Shown piece after piece: positions 1-9,371 of a stretch of 64,000 nt of DNA; within the stretch, counting starts at the first letter, position 1; the number at the start of each line of letters is the position of its first letter. The notes below the pieces were generated by a model, which was not told the origin of the DNA, did no database searches, and was given only the letters and a program-made list of their open reading frames with translations. Origin of the DNA: Synechococcus lacustris (GTDB lineage: Bacteria > Cyanobacteriota > Cyanobacteriia > PCC-6307 > Cyanobiaceae); assembly GCA_903943975.1 (NCBI GenBank), contig CAJAQB010000001.1, positions 1 through 64,000 on the forward strand. The letters run 5' to 3'. The position numbers and the translations under genes were made by a program.

Positions 1-336
1 AGCCCGGTCTCAGGGCAGCGCTCAATCACCGCTGAAAACGTGTGCATGGTGGTGGACTCCGTCTGGCCATTCTGCTGCGGACATCCCAGGAATGAAAGGC
101 CCCAGCCCCCCGAACCTGCCGGCAAGGCCTGTGGTGAATGACCTGCTGACCTTGCATTTGGCACATCGGCTGGAGCGTTTCCCGACAGGCGGCGACACCG
201 GTCTCGATGCTAATTGACATCAAACAACAGAGCAACGAATCACCCGAACTGGGCTTCCACCTGCTCAATCAGTGCCTCTGCTTGGGTGCATCCTCGTAGC
301 GGTAGAAGCTCGGTTATACCCACACCCCGTGTGACT

Positions 337-592
337 TCATGAGTAATCACTGAGCAGCACGCCCTGGATGATGGCCTCATGCACCAGGGATCCAGGCTCA
401 CGCAAGCGACGTGCGGCTTCTCCGCTGGAGTGGAGCACCAGATCGACCGACAGGTCAGGTTGGGCTACTGCTCCCCAGAGTTCCGCAAGCAAGGCAAAGC
501 GGTCTTGCCCTGCAAGCCAGGCATCTGGAGCCGTGATCAGCAGGTCGACATCTGAAGCAGCACGAGCCTCTCCTCGAGCTCTATGGTGGCTT
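337..592 (-). pseudogene. MNT-type nucleotidyltransferase, 5'-truncated remnant
   Basis: Minus-strand ORF reads ...RARGEARAASDVDLLITAPDAWLAGQDRFALLAELWGAVAQPDLSVDLVLHSSGEAARRLREPGSLVHEAIIQG. This is the G(S)RARGEA..SDVDLL core of minimal nucleotidyltransferases, but the N-terminal part before RARGEA is replaced by unrelated sequence. Confidence 0.6.
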
Positions 593-618
593 GGCTTGAG
601 AGGGAAAAAGTGCAGATA

Positions 619-662
619 TGCAGATACGAGGGATAACAAGTGCAGATAAGAGGGGTGACAAT
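619..662. repeat. Imperfect 22-bp tandem direct repeat at the left edge of the ubiD cassette
   Basis: tgcagatacgagggataacaag / tgcagataagaggggtgacaat, preceded by a partial tgcagata copy at 611. Confidence 0.6.
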
Positions 663-746
663 TTTTCTGAACCCTGGGGCAGCGGCTCGAAATCAATGGA
701 TACTTAAAGGGCAAGGATCCCTGTAGGCAGTATTTACAAAATCAAA

Positions 747-2543
747 ATGAAAACCAACTCCACACCACCCCGCGCATACGACGACCTCCAGGCCCATCTT
801 GCAAAGCTAAATCATTACGGGCTTCTTCATACGATCGACATCCCGGTCAACAAAGACCGCAACCTTCATCCCCTAGTACGCTGGAGTTATGTTTCACAGC
901 TTGAATCCCGCGAACGAAAGGGATTCTATTTCACCAATGTCACTGACAGCAACGGGGTGAACTACAAGGGAAACTGCGATGTTTGCGTTGCAACAACCGC
1001 AGGAAATGAGCAGATCTATGCTGTTTCGATGGGCCTTGATGCTCAATTTGATGTAAAGAATCCCGAGATCGACGTCCCGGCTCTCAGCCAGGCCATAGCA
1101 GATAAATGGGCGCAAGCCTTTAGCAATCCGGTGGCCGCAGTCGAGGTAACCGCTGAAGAAGCACCTGTTCAGGAAATCATCATCACCGGCGAAGATCTCA
1201 TCGGCAACGACAAGGGGCTTGCATCATTGCCGATCCCGAATAACACCCCTGGTTTTGATACTGCACCGTATTTTTCTGCGGGACTCTGGGTCACAAAACC
1301 GCTAGATGGCGAACGGGAAAACATCTCTCAAAACCGTACTAATATCAAAGCTTCAAATCGTATGTGCGGGATGTGGCTGATCCAGACCGGCGGCGATGCC
1401 CATAAAAATTGGGAAACCTATAAGAAGGCCGGCAAGAAAATGCCAGTTGCGCTGGTTGTCGGGGCTCCTCCCTCCCTCCAGCTTATCGGCCCGCAAAAAA
1501 CACCGGGCAACATCGATGATTTGGATGTGGCCGGAGGTCTTGTCGGAGCACCGATCCGGAAAGTGCGTTGCAAGACTGTCCCTCTCTTTGTCCCGGCTGA
1601 TGCAAATATCGTTATCGAAGGCTGGGTCGACCCAGAAGTCCTCGAAATGGAGGCGCCCTTCGGCGAATCCCACGGCTACATGAGCATCGAGGAATACAAC
1701 CACCGGATCGAGGTGACCGCAATCACCCGCCGGAAACATGCCATCATCACCTCGATGATCTCTCAGATGGCACCCTCTGAATCAGGCGTCATCAAGCGAC
1801 TCAACTACGGCGCCATAACCTTAAATTTCCTCAAAAATACGCTCGGAATAAATCAAGTACTTAAGGTAGATTTGCACGAGGCTATGGTCGGCGTGTCACG
1901 ATTTACGGTAATAGTTTTTGAGCGCAACACGCCAAAAACAGAAATTTGGCGGGGCCTTCGCGGAGCAACCGTAGCCATGCGCTCGGTGGGCAAGATCACA
2001 GTGGCAGTGGACGAGGATATTGATCCCACAAACCTTGAAGAAGTCCTCTGGTCGATTGCCTACCGCGCCCACCCGAAGCAAGATTACGAAATCCTTGACT
2101 ATCAGGCAAACGGCCATGCGCCGAAGCTACGGCATATGTTCTGGGAGTCGCTGGTCATGATTGATGCCACGCTCAAATACGATATGGCTCCGATCGCCCT
2201 GCCAAAAAAAGAATTTATGCTCGAGGCAAAGGACCTCTGGGAAAAAGCGGGATTACCTCCTGTCCGACCTGCCCGGAAATGGTTTGGCTACAGCCTGGGC
2301 GACTGGTGCGATGAGTGGGATGCGTGCGCCCAGCGGGCCGTCGATGGCAAATGGCTCCTCAATGGCATTCGGACACAAAAAAGCGTGAGCACCGACGACA
2401 TTGGCGGGCCAACCACTGGGATCCCCCGACACGCCACCGCTATCTACGACGAAAAAACCGGTGAAATCCGGTATCCAAAAGGATTTCCGGTGACAGATGA
2501 CGCGATTCCAGACTTCTCTGCCAAGGATCTCTCTGAGTTCTGA
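747..2543 (+). CDS. UbiD-family (de)carboxylase A
   Basis: 598 aa; UbiD signatures including VIEGWVDPEVLEMEAPFGESHGYM and ITSMISQMAPSES; paralogous to 6016-7680. Confidence 0.9.
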   Translation: MKTNSTPPRAYDDLQAHLAKLNHYGLLHTIDIPVNKDRNLHPLVRWSYVSQLESRERKGFYFTNVTDSNGVNYKGNCDVCVATTAGNEQIYAVSMGLDAQFDVKNPEIDVPALSQAIADKWAQAFSNPVAAVEVTAEEAPVQEIIITGEDLIGNDKGLASLPIPNNTPGFDTAPYFSAGLWVTKPLDGERENISQNRTNIKASNRMCGMWLIQTGGDAHKNWETYKKAGKKMPVALVVGAPPSLQLIGPQKTPGNIDDLDVAGGLVGAPIRKVRCKTVPLFVPADANIVIEGWVDPEVLEMEAPFGESHGYMSIEEYNHRIEVTAITRRKHAIITSMISQMAPSESGVIKRLNYGAITLNFLKNTLGINQVLKVDLHEAMVGVSRFTVIVFERNTPKTEIWRGLRGATVAMRSVGKITVAVDEDIDPTNLEEVLWSIAYRAHPKQDYEILDYQANGHAPKLRHMFWESLVMIDATLKYDMAPIALPKKEFMLEAKDLWEKAGLPPVRPARKWFGYSLGDWCDEWDACAQRAVDGKWLLNGIRTQKSVSTDDIGGPTTGIPRHATAIYDEKTGEIRYPKGFPVTDDAIPDFSAKDLSEF

Positions 2544-2565
2544 CCCCCTCTCTGCAAGGAGCCTC

Positions 2566-3150
2566 ATGAAAAAGCGCTTAATTGTCGGAATCACTGGGGC
2601 CTCAGGGACGATATACGGTGTTCGTCTTCTTGAGATCCTTCGGGAAATCGGCGGGATCGAAACCCACCTCATTACATCTAAGGCCGTTGAACGAACCACC
2701 AGCGAGGAAGGGGGGCGACCGATAAAAGAGATCAAAGCGCTGGCAGACGTCGTCCACGACGAACAGGATATCGGTGCCTCGATCGCAAGCGGTTCCTTCC
2801 GCACGATGGGGATGATCGTCGCGCCCTGTTCGGTGAAGACGATGTCGAGCATCGCAAATTGCATCACTGGGTCGCTGATGACGCGAGCTGCCGATGTCGT
2901 GCTAAAGGAACGCCGTCGCCTTGTCCTGATATTTCGCGAAACGCCCTTCCACCTCGGGCACCTGCGCAACCTGACCGCCCTTACAGAAATGGGAGCCATC
3001 ATCGCCCCCCCGATCCCATCGTTCTACCATCAGCCACAAACGGTCGGCGACATTGTCGATCAGTCGGTCCGTCGCGTCCTCGATCTTTTTGATCTTGACG
3101 TTCCAGGCATCAAACGCTGGAAAGAAACCCTCTCCAAAAGCGATCCCTGA
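2566..3150 (+). CDS. ubiX: UbiX-family flavin prenyltransferase
   Basis: MKKRLIVGITGASGTIYGVRLLEILREIGGIETHLITSKAVERTT...; ...MIVAPCSVKTMSSIANCITGSLMTRAADVVLKERRRLVLIFRETPFHLGHLRNLTALTEMGAIIAPPIPSFYHQP. ATG at 2566 preferred over the longer ORF start. Confidence 0.92.
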   Translation: MKKRLIVGITGASGTIYGVRLLEILREIGGIETHLITSKAVERTTSEEGGRPIKEIKALADVVHDEQDIGASIASGSFRTMGMIVAPCSVKTMSSIANCITGSLMTRAADVVLKERRRLVLIFRETPFHLGHLRNLTALTEMGAIIAPPIPSFYHQPQTVGDIVDQSVRRVLDLFDLDVPGIKRWKETLSKSDP

Positions 3151-3215
3151 AAAAAAGCGCAGCGGAAAAATAAAATCAATTCTTTCGGCAAAAAACCAAC
3201 CAAAAAGAATTAACA

Positions 3216-4811
3216 ATGAAACAACAGTCCCTCAGCGATTTCGTAAACGACCTCGAAAAGATCGGCCAGCTAGTCCGCATCCGTGAGGAAAAGCGGGTTG
3301 ACGAACTTCCGCAGATCATGGAGCAGAATCCCGACAAGGCCGTTCTTGTCGAAAAGGTCAAGGATTCGGAATTCCAGTTCCTGGCAAATGCCTACTCCAA
3401 CAGAATCCAGTATGCCCATGCGCTGGCATGCCAGGGCGATGAACTGGCGCAGGAAGTGGCGAAGTTTGGAACGAGGACATTCCAACCGGTTTTGGTGCCA
3501 ACGGCTCCTTGCAAGCACGTTATTATAAAAGGGAACGATGTCGATTTGACAAAGCTCCCGCTGTTTCTGCACCACGACCACGACGGCAATGCGTATCTGC
3601 AAGATACCAGTGTCATCTCGCGAGACCCGGACACGGGACTCATGAACTGGGGCATCTATCGTCTGATGTTCCGGTCAAAAAATGAAACAAATGTGGACAT
3701 GCGCAACGACAGCCACAAGGCGCGGGTCCACGCAAAAAAATACCAGGCGAAAGGCGTGGATATGCCGGTCGCCATTGTCATCGGGGGGCCGACGCTCGAT
3801 AAAATCGCTTCCATGTATACCATACCAGGCGTCGACGACTGGGACGTGCTTGGCGGGTTTTATGGCGAGCCTGCCAAGTTGGTGAAATGTGAAACCAATG
3901 ACTTAACTGTTCCTGCAAACGCCGAAATCGTCCTGGAAGGAAGAATCCTGACAACCGAGGGATGGATCTACGACGAAGGCCCCTATGGCGAATTCACGGG
4001 AACTTACGGAGGTGGCTTGCCCGAAAACTGCCGCATGGTCGTGGATTGTGTCACCTATCGTAAAAATGGCATCTACCAGCACGCCACGATCGGCGGGCTT
4101 CATCCCGGGAGAACGGATATGGCGGTTTGGAATGCCACGATAGAAGCCGATATTTATAAGGCGCTTGAAAATGCCGGCATCCAAGTATTGAATGTTTACC
4201 TTCCTAACAACGGCTCCACAAACATCGCGTATGCAAGAATTAAGACTGTTGGAGGTGGCGACGCCAAGCAGGCCCTTGGAATCATGCTCACCTGTTCGCG
4301 GCAGTGGCTGCCAAAGATAGCCTACGTTTTCGACGATGACGTTGATATCTTTGACCCCGACCGGGTGATGTGGGCTCTTGCATGGCGGTTGGATCCGGCC
4401 AAGGATATTATGGTTATGCCCGAGCAGAATGTTTTGCCGCTTGAGCCGATGTGCATGACCAACAAGCCACCGGTTCACCTCGCAAAAGTCGGTTTCGACT
4501 GCACGATCCCTGTGGTGGGCGATGTCGATCGCCTCTCCTTTGCCGCTTGCACCGTGACGGAACCGCTCGGCGATGTTCCGAAGGATCTGAAAATCATGAC
4601 TGAGGCCGAACTCGTCGCTGCCATGACGAAGCATATCGAGGAGGCTCCCCGCACCTGGCACGAAATCCTCAAGCACTTCCACGGCCAGCCGTATCCCAAC
4701 ATCTACCGCGCTTTCGGCGAGCTGCGCCACAAGCTCGGGCGCATGGCTGACGAGAGACCGGCCTATCCCTATGCCTTTTCCGAGAGTTGTTTTGTCTATA
4801 ATGAGAAATAG
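3216..4811 (+). CDS. UbiD-family (de)carboxylase B (different subfamily from A and C)
   Basis: 531 aa; MKQQSLSDFVNDLEKIGQLVRI...; EIVLEGRILTTEGWIYDEGPYGEFTGTYGGG catalytic-glutamate region. Confidence 0.9.
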   Translation: MKQQSLSDFVNDLEKIGQLVRIREEKRVDELPQIMEQNPDKAVLVEKVKDSEFQFLANAYSNRIQYAHALACQGDELAQEVAKFGTRTFQPVLVPTAPCKHVIIKGNDVDLTKLPLFLHHDHDGNAYLQDTSVISRDPDTGLMNWGIYRLMFRSKNETNVDMRNDSHKARVHAKKYQAKGVDMPVAIVIGGPTLDKIASMYTIPGVDDWDVLGGFYGEPAKLVKCETNDLTVPANAEIVLEGRILTTEGWIYDEGPYGEFTGTYGGGLPENCRMVVDCVTYRKNGIYQHATIGGLHPGRTDMAVWNATIEADIYKALENAGIQVLNVYLPNNGSTNIAYARIKTVGGGDAKQALGIMLTCSRQWLPKIAYVFDDDVDIFDPDRVMWALAWRLDPAKDIMVMPEQNVLPLEPMCMTNKPPVHLAKVGFDCTIPVVGDVDRLSFAACTVTEPLGDVPKDLKIMTEAELVAAMTKHIEEAPRTWHEILKHFHGQPYPNIYRAFGELRHKLGRMADERPAYPYAFSESCFVYNEK

Positions 4812-4817
4812 GATCCC

Positions 4818-5987
4818 ATGAAAACAGTTCGCGGTATCTTCATGCGGGGAGGAACCAGTAAGGGTGTCTATTTCCACGCCAAGGATCTTCCCAGTGATCC
4901 GAAATTGCGAGACAAAGTGATTCTAGATGTCTATGGCAGCCCCGACATTACTGAGATTGATGGTCTTGGTGGGGCAGATGTTTTGACAAGTAAGACCGCC
5001 ATCATCGAGCGAAGCGCAAGGAAAGATGCCGACGTGGATTACACTTTCGGTCAGGTAATGTTTACGGAGGCGCTGGTCGATTATCGCATCAATTGCGGCA
5101 ACATTTCAGCAGGGGTGGGACCGTTTGCCGTGGACGAGGGATTAGTTGATGATGCGGTGGAGCCGATTACGAGGGTGAGAATTTATAATACCAATACCCA
5201 GAAGATTCTCATCGCCGAGGTACCGGTGAAAAACGGCAAAGCGGTCGTTGAGGGGGATTACAGCATCAGCGGAGTTCCGGGAACCGGGGCAAAAATAACG
5301 CTTGATTTTTCCCAAACAGTAGGCAGCCAGGGCATGGGGCTTCTGCCGACCGGCAAGGTGAGCGAAAAGTTGACGGTGAAGGAAGTAGGCACATTCGATG
5401 TTTCCATCGTGGACGCAGCTAATCTTGCCGTGTTTGTCCCTGCCGAGGCTGTAGGCCTGAGCGGCAAGGAACGCTTTGAAGAAATCCTGGATCACAAAAA
5501 ACTCGGGGAAATCGCAGACAATATTCGTGGAACCGTGGGTGTAAAACTGGGGCTATATCCGGATCTTAAAAGCTTTTTAAGCATCAACCCAACCATGCCG
5601 TTCTGTATCTTTGTTCACCCGCCTGTCGATTATGTCAACTACGAGAACGGAGACCCCGTTCTTGCCTCTTCACAAGATCTCAGGGGGCTGATTCGATTTG
5701 CAGGAGCTTTCCATCATGCCTATTCAGGAACCGGTGCCGTCTGCACGGCGGTGGCGGCCCGCATCGAAGGGACAACGGTTCATGATGCTGTTCCCAAAGA
5801 ACGCATGAACGAGCCAATCATCAGCATCGGGCATCCTTCGGGCATCATCGAAGTCGAAATTAGAGTTGAGAAACAGGGTGATGATTACAAAATTCTTCGG
5901 GCAGCCTACGGTCGCACCTCTCGCAGAATCATGGAAGGCACTATCCACTTGAAGCCTTGGGCGGAGAGAATCGCTGAGTTGCGATGA
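4818..5987 (+). CDS. PrpF-family isomerase (2-methylaconitate / 4-oxalomesaconate tautomerase-like)
   Basis: MKTVRGIFMRGGTSKGVYFHAKDLP..., DGLGGADVLTSKTA, INCGNISAGVGPFA, YGRTSRRIMEG: PrpF/DUF453 signatures. Confidence 0.88.
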   Translation: MKTVRGIFMRGGTSKGVYFHAKDLPSDPKLRDKVILDVYGSPDITEIDGLGGADVLTSKTAIIERSARKDADVDYTFGQVMFTEALVDYRINCGNISAGVGPFAVDEGLVDDAVEPITRVRIYNTNTQKILIAEVPVKNGKAVVEGDYSISGVPGTGAKITLDFSQTVGSQGMGLLPTGKVSEKLTVKEVGTFDVSIVDAANLAVFVPAEAVGLSGKERFEEILDHKKLGEIADNIRGTVGVKLGLYPDLKSFLSINPTMPFCIFVHPPVDYVNYENGDPVLASSQDLRGLIRFAGAFHHAYSGTGAVCTAVAARIEGTTVHDAVPKERMNEPIISIGHPSGIIEVEIRVEKQGDDYKILRAAYGRTSRRIMEGTIHLKPWAERIAELR

Positions 5988-6015
5988 TTTTAGCCAGCCT
6001 CAACAATTGAGAATC

Positions 6016-7680
6016 ATGCCAAACCCGCGCACTTACACCGATCTCAACGAACACCTGACAGCACTGAAGAAGGAGGGCTTGCTCCATATTATAGATATTC
6101 CGATCAATAAAGACAAACACCTTCACCCGCTGGTCCGCTGGCAGTTCCGTGGAGGGATCACATCAGCTGAACGCAAAGGGTTCCACTTCACGAATGTGAC
6201 CGATGGGGCCGGCACTAAGTATGGAGGATCATGCGCGGTCGGAGTGCTGGCCTCCAACCAGCGCATTTACGAAGTCGGAATGGCGGCCACGGCAATGGAG
6301 ATCGGGCCCAAATGGCTCGCGGCCATGGCCAATCCAATCCCGCCACGACTCGTCACAAACGCAGAGTGCCAGGAGGTGGTGATTGCGCGTTCAGAGATCT
6401 GCGACAGCAATGGCCTTGATCTCCTACCTGTCCCGATTTCAACCCCGGGGTTCGATGTGGCCCCCTACTTCACCGCCGGGTGCTGGATTACAAAAGACCC
6501 GGATACGAATATCCAAAATATGGGAGTTTATCGCGGGCACATCAAGTCCTGCGACCGCATAGGAGTGATGATGGAGATGTCCACCCTAGCCGGGGGCTAT
6601 GTGCATTGGAAAAAGTATCAGGCAGCGGGACAGAGGATGCCCGTGGCTCTGGTCCTAGGAGCGCCTCCGATCGTGGAGTTTACCGGCCCGCAGAAACTTC
6701 CGTTGGGGCAGGATGAACTCGGAGTCGCTGGCGCATTGGCGGGTGGAGCAATCAATGTTGTTCGTTGTAAAAGCGTTGATCTGGTTGTTCCGGCGGAGGC
6801 TCAAGCCATCATTGAGGGCTGGATTGATACCGATATCCTCGAGCCCGAGGGGCCGTTTGGCGAGAGCCACGGTTATATGCAAATCGAGGAATATAACTTC
6901 GTCATGCATGTCGAAACGATCACCTTCAGACGCAATCCCATCATCACCTCAATGATCTCCCAGGTGACACCAAGCGAGTCTAGCGTTATCAAAAAACTTG
7001 CCTACGAACCGATCTTTCTCGACCATCTGCGCAACCATCTCAACATCAAATCAGTCCAGCGCATTTCGATGCACGAACCGCTCACGAACCTGCGCAAGGT
7101 TATCTCGGTCGTACTTGATCGCAACGTGACACAAACAGAGGTTTGGCGCGCTCTTCAAGGGCTGTCATCCCTACAGCCAGCGGTCGGGAAGATTTGTGTA
7201 GCCGTGAATGAGGACATCGACCCAGACAACTCCGACCAATTGCTATGGGCGATTGCCTACCGCGCAAACCCAGTATCAGACATTCAGATCCTGAACTATC
7301 GCTCGCCGGGGCACGTACCTAGAACCGCCTCAACCGGCACGGAATCGACGCTGTTTATTGATGCCACGCTGAAATCCGATTTCCCGCCTGTCGCCTTGCC
7401 CAAAAAGGAATTTATGGAGGAAGCCAAGCTGATCTGGGAACAGTTAGGTCTGCCCCCGCTTCATCCCGAAACGCCGTGGCATGGTTACGACCTCGGACAG
7501 TGGTGCCAGGAATGGGATGAAATGGCCGCCAAAGCCACCGCCGGAAATTGGAAGGAAAACGGGGCCCGCGCCCTCTCGCTGCGTACGCACTTGGATGACC
7601 CCCAAGCGGAAGCCGCTGGAATCATCGCCGAATTGCGCTCAAAAGATTGCCCAACCCCTTCGCCTATCGCAAATACCTAG
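6016..7680 (+). CDS. UbiD-family (de)carboxylase C
   Basis: MPNPRTYTDLNEHLTALKKEGLLHIIDIPINKDKHLHPLVRW...; EPEGPFGESHGYMQIEEYNF; ITSMISQVTPSES. ATG at 6016 preferred to TTG at 6007. Confidence 0.9.
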   Translation: MPNPRTYTDLNEHLTALKKEGLLHIIDIPINKDKHLHPLVRWQFRGGITSAERKGFHFTNVTDGAGTKYGGSCAVGVLASNQRIYEVGMAATAMEIGPKWLAAMANPIPPRLVTNAECQEVVIARSEICDSNGLDLLPVPISTPGFDVAPYFTAGCWITKDPDTNIQNMGVYRGHIKSCDRIGVMMEMSTLAGGYVHWKKYQAAGQRMPVALVLGAPPIVEFTGPQKLPLGQDELGVAGALAGGAINVVRCKSVDLVVPAEAQAIIEGWIDTDILEPEGPFGESHGYMQIEEYNFVMHVETITFRRNPIITSMISQVTPSESSVIKKLAYEPIFLDHLRNHLNIKSVQRISMHEPLTNLRKVISVVLDRNVTQTEVWRALQGLSSLQPAVGKICVAVNEDIDPDNSDQLLWAIAYRANPVSDIQILNYRSPGHVPRTASTGTESTLFIDATLKSDFPPVALPKKEFMEEAKLIWEQLGLPPLHPETPWHGYDLGQWCQEWDEMAAKATAGNWKENGARALSLRTHLDDPQAEAAGIIAELRSKDCPTPSPIANT

Positions 7681-7720
7681 CCAAGCCTCCCGCCATCACT
7701 ACGGCGTTTGGCAGCAGTAA

Positions 7721-7930
7721 GACTGCATCACTAGACCCTGGGATTTTCGGCGTGGCCGCCGGGGTGGGTCAACGCCCAATGGCAGCACCAGTCCCCCCAG
7801 CAGCAGTCCCTCTGCTCACCATTACCGCTGCAAAGAAATTGGTTACTATGCCCGTGCCAAGGAGCTATTGCGGCAGGGACACAGCTATCTCGATGGCAAC
7901 GGGGATGGGGTGGCTTGCTCTAGCGATTAA
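7721..7930 (+). pseudogene. 3' remnant of an Excalibur calcium-binding-domain gene
   Basis: Frame ending TAA 7928-7930 reads ...HHYRCKEIGYYARAKELLRQGHSYLDGNGDGVACSSD, a typical C-terminal Excalibur domain, with no start or upstream body. Confidence 0.6.
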
Positions 7931-8399
7931 GCCGCTGCATCTGCCAGGTCACATAGGTGCCCACCGGACTCCAGAGCAGATAGGGAATCAACAGCAACCA
8001 GGCGGGCTGGGACAGCGGTGCCACCAGCAGCGCTAGGGCTACACCCCAAACCCAGCCCGCAAAACCAAGCACCGTGCCATTGCCTAGGCAGCGGGTACGA
8101 CAGATCAGCCAGGTGTAGCTCTGCACCAGCACCAGTAATCCCAGATAGCCACCCATCAGCCCCCAGCTTGGGCTTGCCGACCAGCTGAGCAAAGCTGAGA
8201 AGTAAAAACAGGCATAGATGCTGATCCAGATCAATGGGATCAAACCTTCAAAGCTGAGCCAATCGGGACGCCGCAGGCGCAGGAACCAGGCGAAATCCTC
8301 ACGGCTGGGATTCAGTGCAGCCGCAACGGCCACCAGCACCAGCAGGAGTACCAACGCAACGGCCACAGCCCCTTCCTCTGACCACAAGAGCCTGGCCAA
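7920..8399 (-). CDS. TspO/MBR-like membrane protein
   Basis: LNPSREDFAWFLRLRRPDWLSFEGLIPLIWISIYACFYFSALLSW with several TM segments. Confidence 0.6.
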   Translation of the reverse strand: MARLLWSEEGAVAVALVLLLVLVAVAAALNPSREDFAWFLRLRRPDWLSFEGLIPLIWISIYACFYFSALLSWSASPSWGLMGGYLGLLVLVQSYTWLICRTRCLGNGTVLGFAGWVWGVALALLVAPLSQPAWLLLIPYLLWSPVGTYVTWQMQRLNR

Positions 8400-8469
8400 C
8401 AGATTTTATGCAAAAACCGAATAAACAGCCAACACTGCTGAACAGCGGCAGGCTGGTGGTAGTGGCGCT

Positions 8470-8805
8470 GTGCTGATGGCCCGGACCTTACTGCTGCTAG
8501 CCCTAGCCGTTACGGCCTCTCTGGGCTCTACGGCCCTAGCCCAGCAGCCCGTACGGCCGCTGCCACGGCTGGGTAGCTGCCCGATTGGGTACTACAGCTC
8601 CGGTAGCTATTGCGTGCCCTCCAGCGCTGGCAACAGCCGTGGCGCCATTGAAAAAACAGGCAACAGCTGTCCGATTGGTTTTTATAGCGCTGGTAACTAC
8701 TGCCTCAGCAGTCCACAAAACGAACGGGAGGCAATCCAGAAAACCGGCAATTCCTGCCCAATCGGCTGGTTTAGCTCCAGCAGTTACTGCGTTAAAAGCC
8801 GTTGA
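8470..8805 (+). CDS. Small secreted Cys-paired repeat protein
   Basis: Signal peptide MLMARTLLLLALAVTASLGSTALA followed by three copies of (T)GNSCPIG(Y/F/W)(Y/F)S(S/A)(G/S)xYC(V/L). Confidence 0.65.
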   Translation: MLMARTLLLLALAVTASLGSTALAQQPVRPLPRLGSCPIGYYSSGSYCVPSSAGNSRGAIEKTGNSCPIGFYSAGNYCLSSPQNEREAIQKTGNSCPIGWFSSSSYCVKSR

Positions 8806-8849
8806 TGCCGGCAGAAGACCTACCGGCGGACCTAGAGGCGGACCTACCG

Positions 8850-9100
8850 GCAGGCCCCCGGCAGAACTGCCGCCTTAAGCAGCAATGGCCACAGGCTCTC
8901 GCTCCTCTGGGGCCCGTGCCACTGGCGCCTGCTCCTCTAGGGCTGAACCTTCTGGGATTTCCGGATAGATCAAATCCGCCGCCTGCCTGGCATCTCTGAG
9001 CACTTGAAATAGCAGCTTGGGCGATTGCTTGAGTAGGTCAATCTAGTGGCCGAGGTAGGCGTGTTCGGCGACGATTAGGTATGCGCCCGCCTACGTAGTT
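8850..9100 (-). pseudogene. ArdC/zincin-metallopeptidase-like gene, 3' fragment copy A (with nonsense codon)
   Basis: Minus-strand frame AYLIVAEHAYLGH*IDLLKQSPKLLFQVLRDARQAADLIYPEIPEGSA...; TGG to TAG relative to copy B at 11073-11326. Confidence 0.55.
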
Positions 9101-9109
9101 GACACCGGG

Positions 9110-9151
9110 CACTTTCGTTTTCACGTGGTCGATCCAGGAATCGGGAACATG
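9110..9151 (-). pseudogene. Short hsdM C-terminal scrap
   Basis: Encodes HVPDSWIDHVKTKV, matching HVPDDWIDHSKTKK of the hsdM at 9882-10982. Confidence 0.5.
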
Positions 9152-9173
9152 AGCTGTATCTGGCTCCAGGCCC

Positions 9174-9371
9174 TCAGCCCTCATCGCTCGGCTCCAGCGC
9201 CCTTTCCAGCTCAGTGCCCTGCAGGATGCGCAGCTCGCCATCCATCTCCACGGCGATGCCGGTGCCGGTCTGGCGGGCCAGCTCCCGGGCCCGCTGTCCG
9301 GCACGGAGCAAGGCAACGGAGACGTGTTGCAGGTCGGGGTCCTGGCGCTCGGTGGTGAATCCTGCTGTCAT
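9174..9371 (-). CDS. Small putative antitoxin/partner overlapping the zeta-like kinase gene
   Basis: 65 aa; start overlaps the stop of the 9368-9889 gene by 4 bp (ATGA arrangement). Confidence 0.45.
   Translation of the reverse strand: MTAGFTTERQDPDLQHVSVALLRAGQRARELARQTGTGIAVEMDGELRILQGTELERALEPSDEG

Noticed and set aside
2253-3002. 249-aa minus-strand ORF
   Set aside because: Antisense to ubiD-A/ubiX; Arg/Ser-rich shadow frame.
3903-4877. 324-aa minus-strand ORF
   Set aside because: Antisense shadow of UbiD-B.
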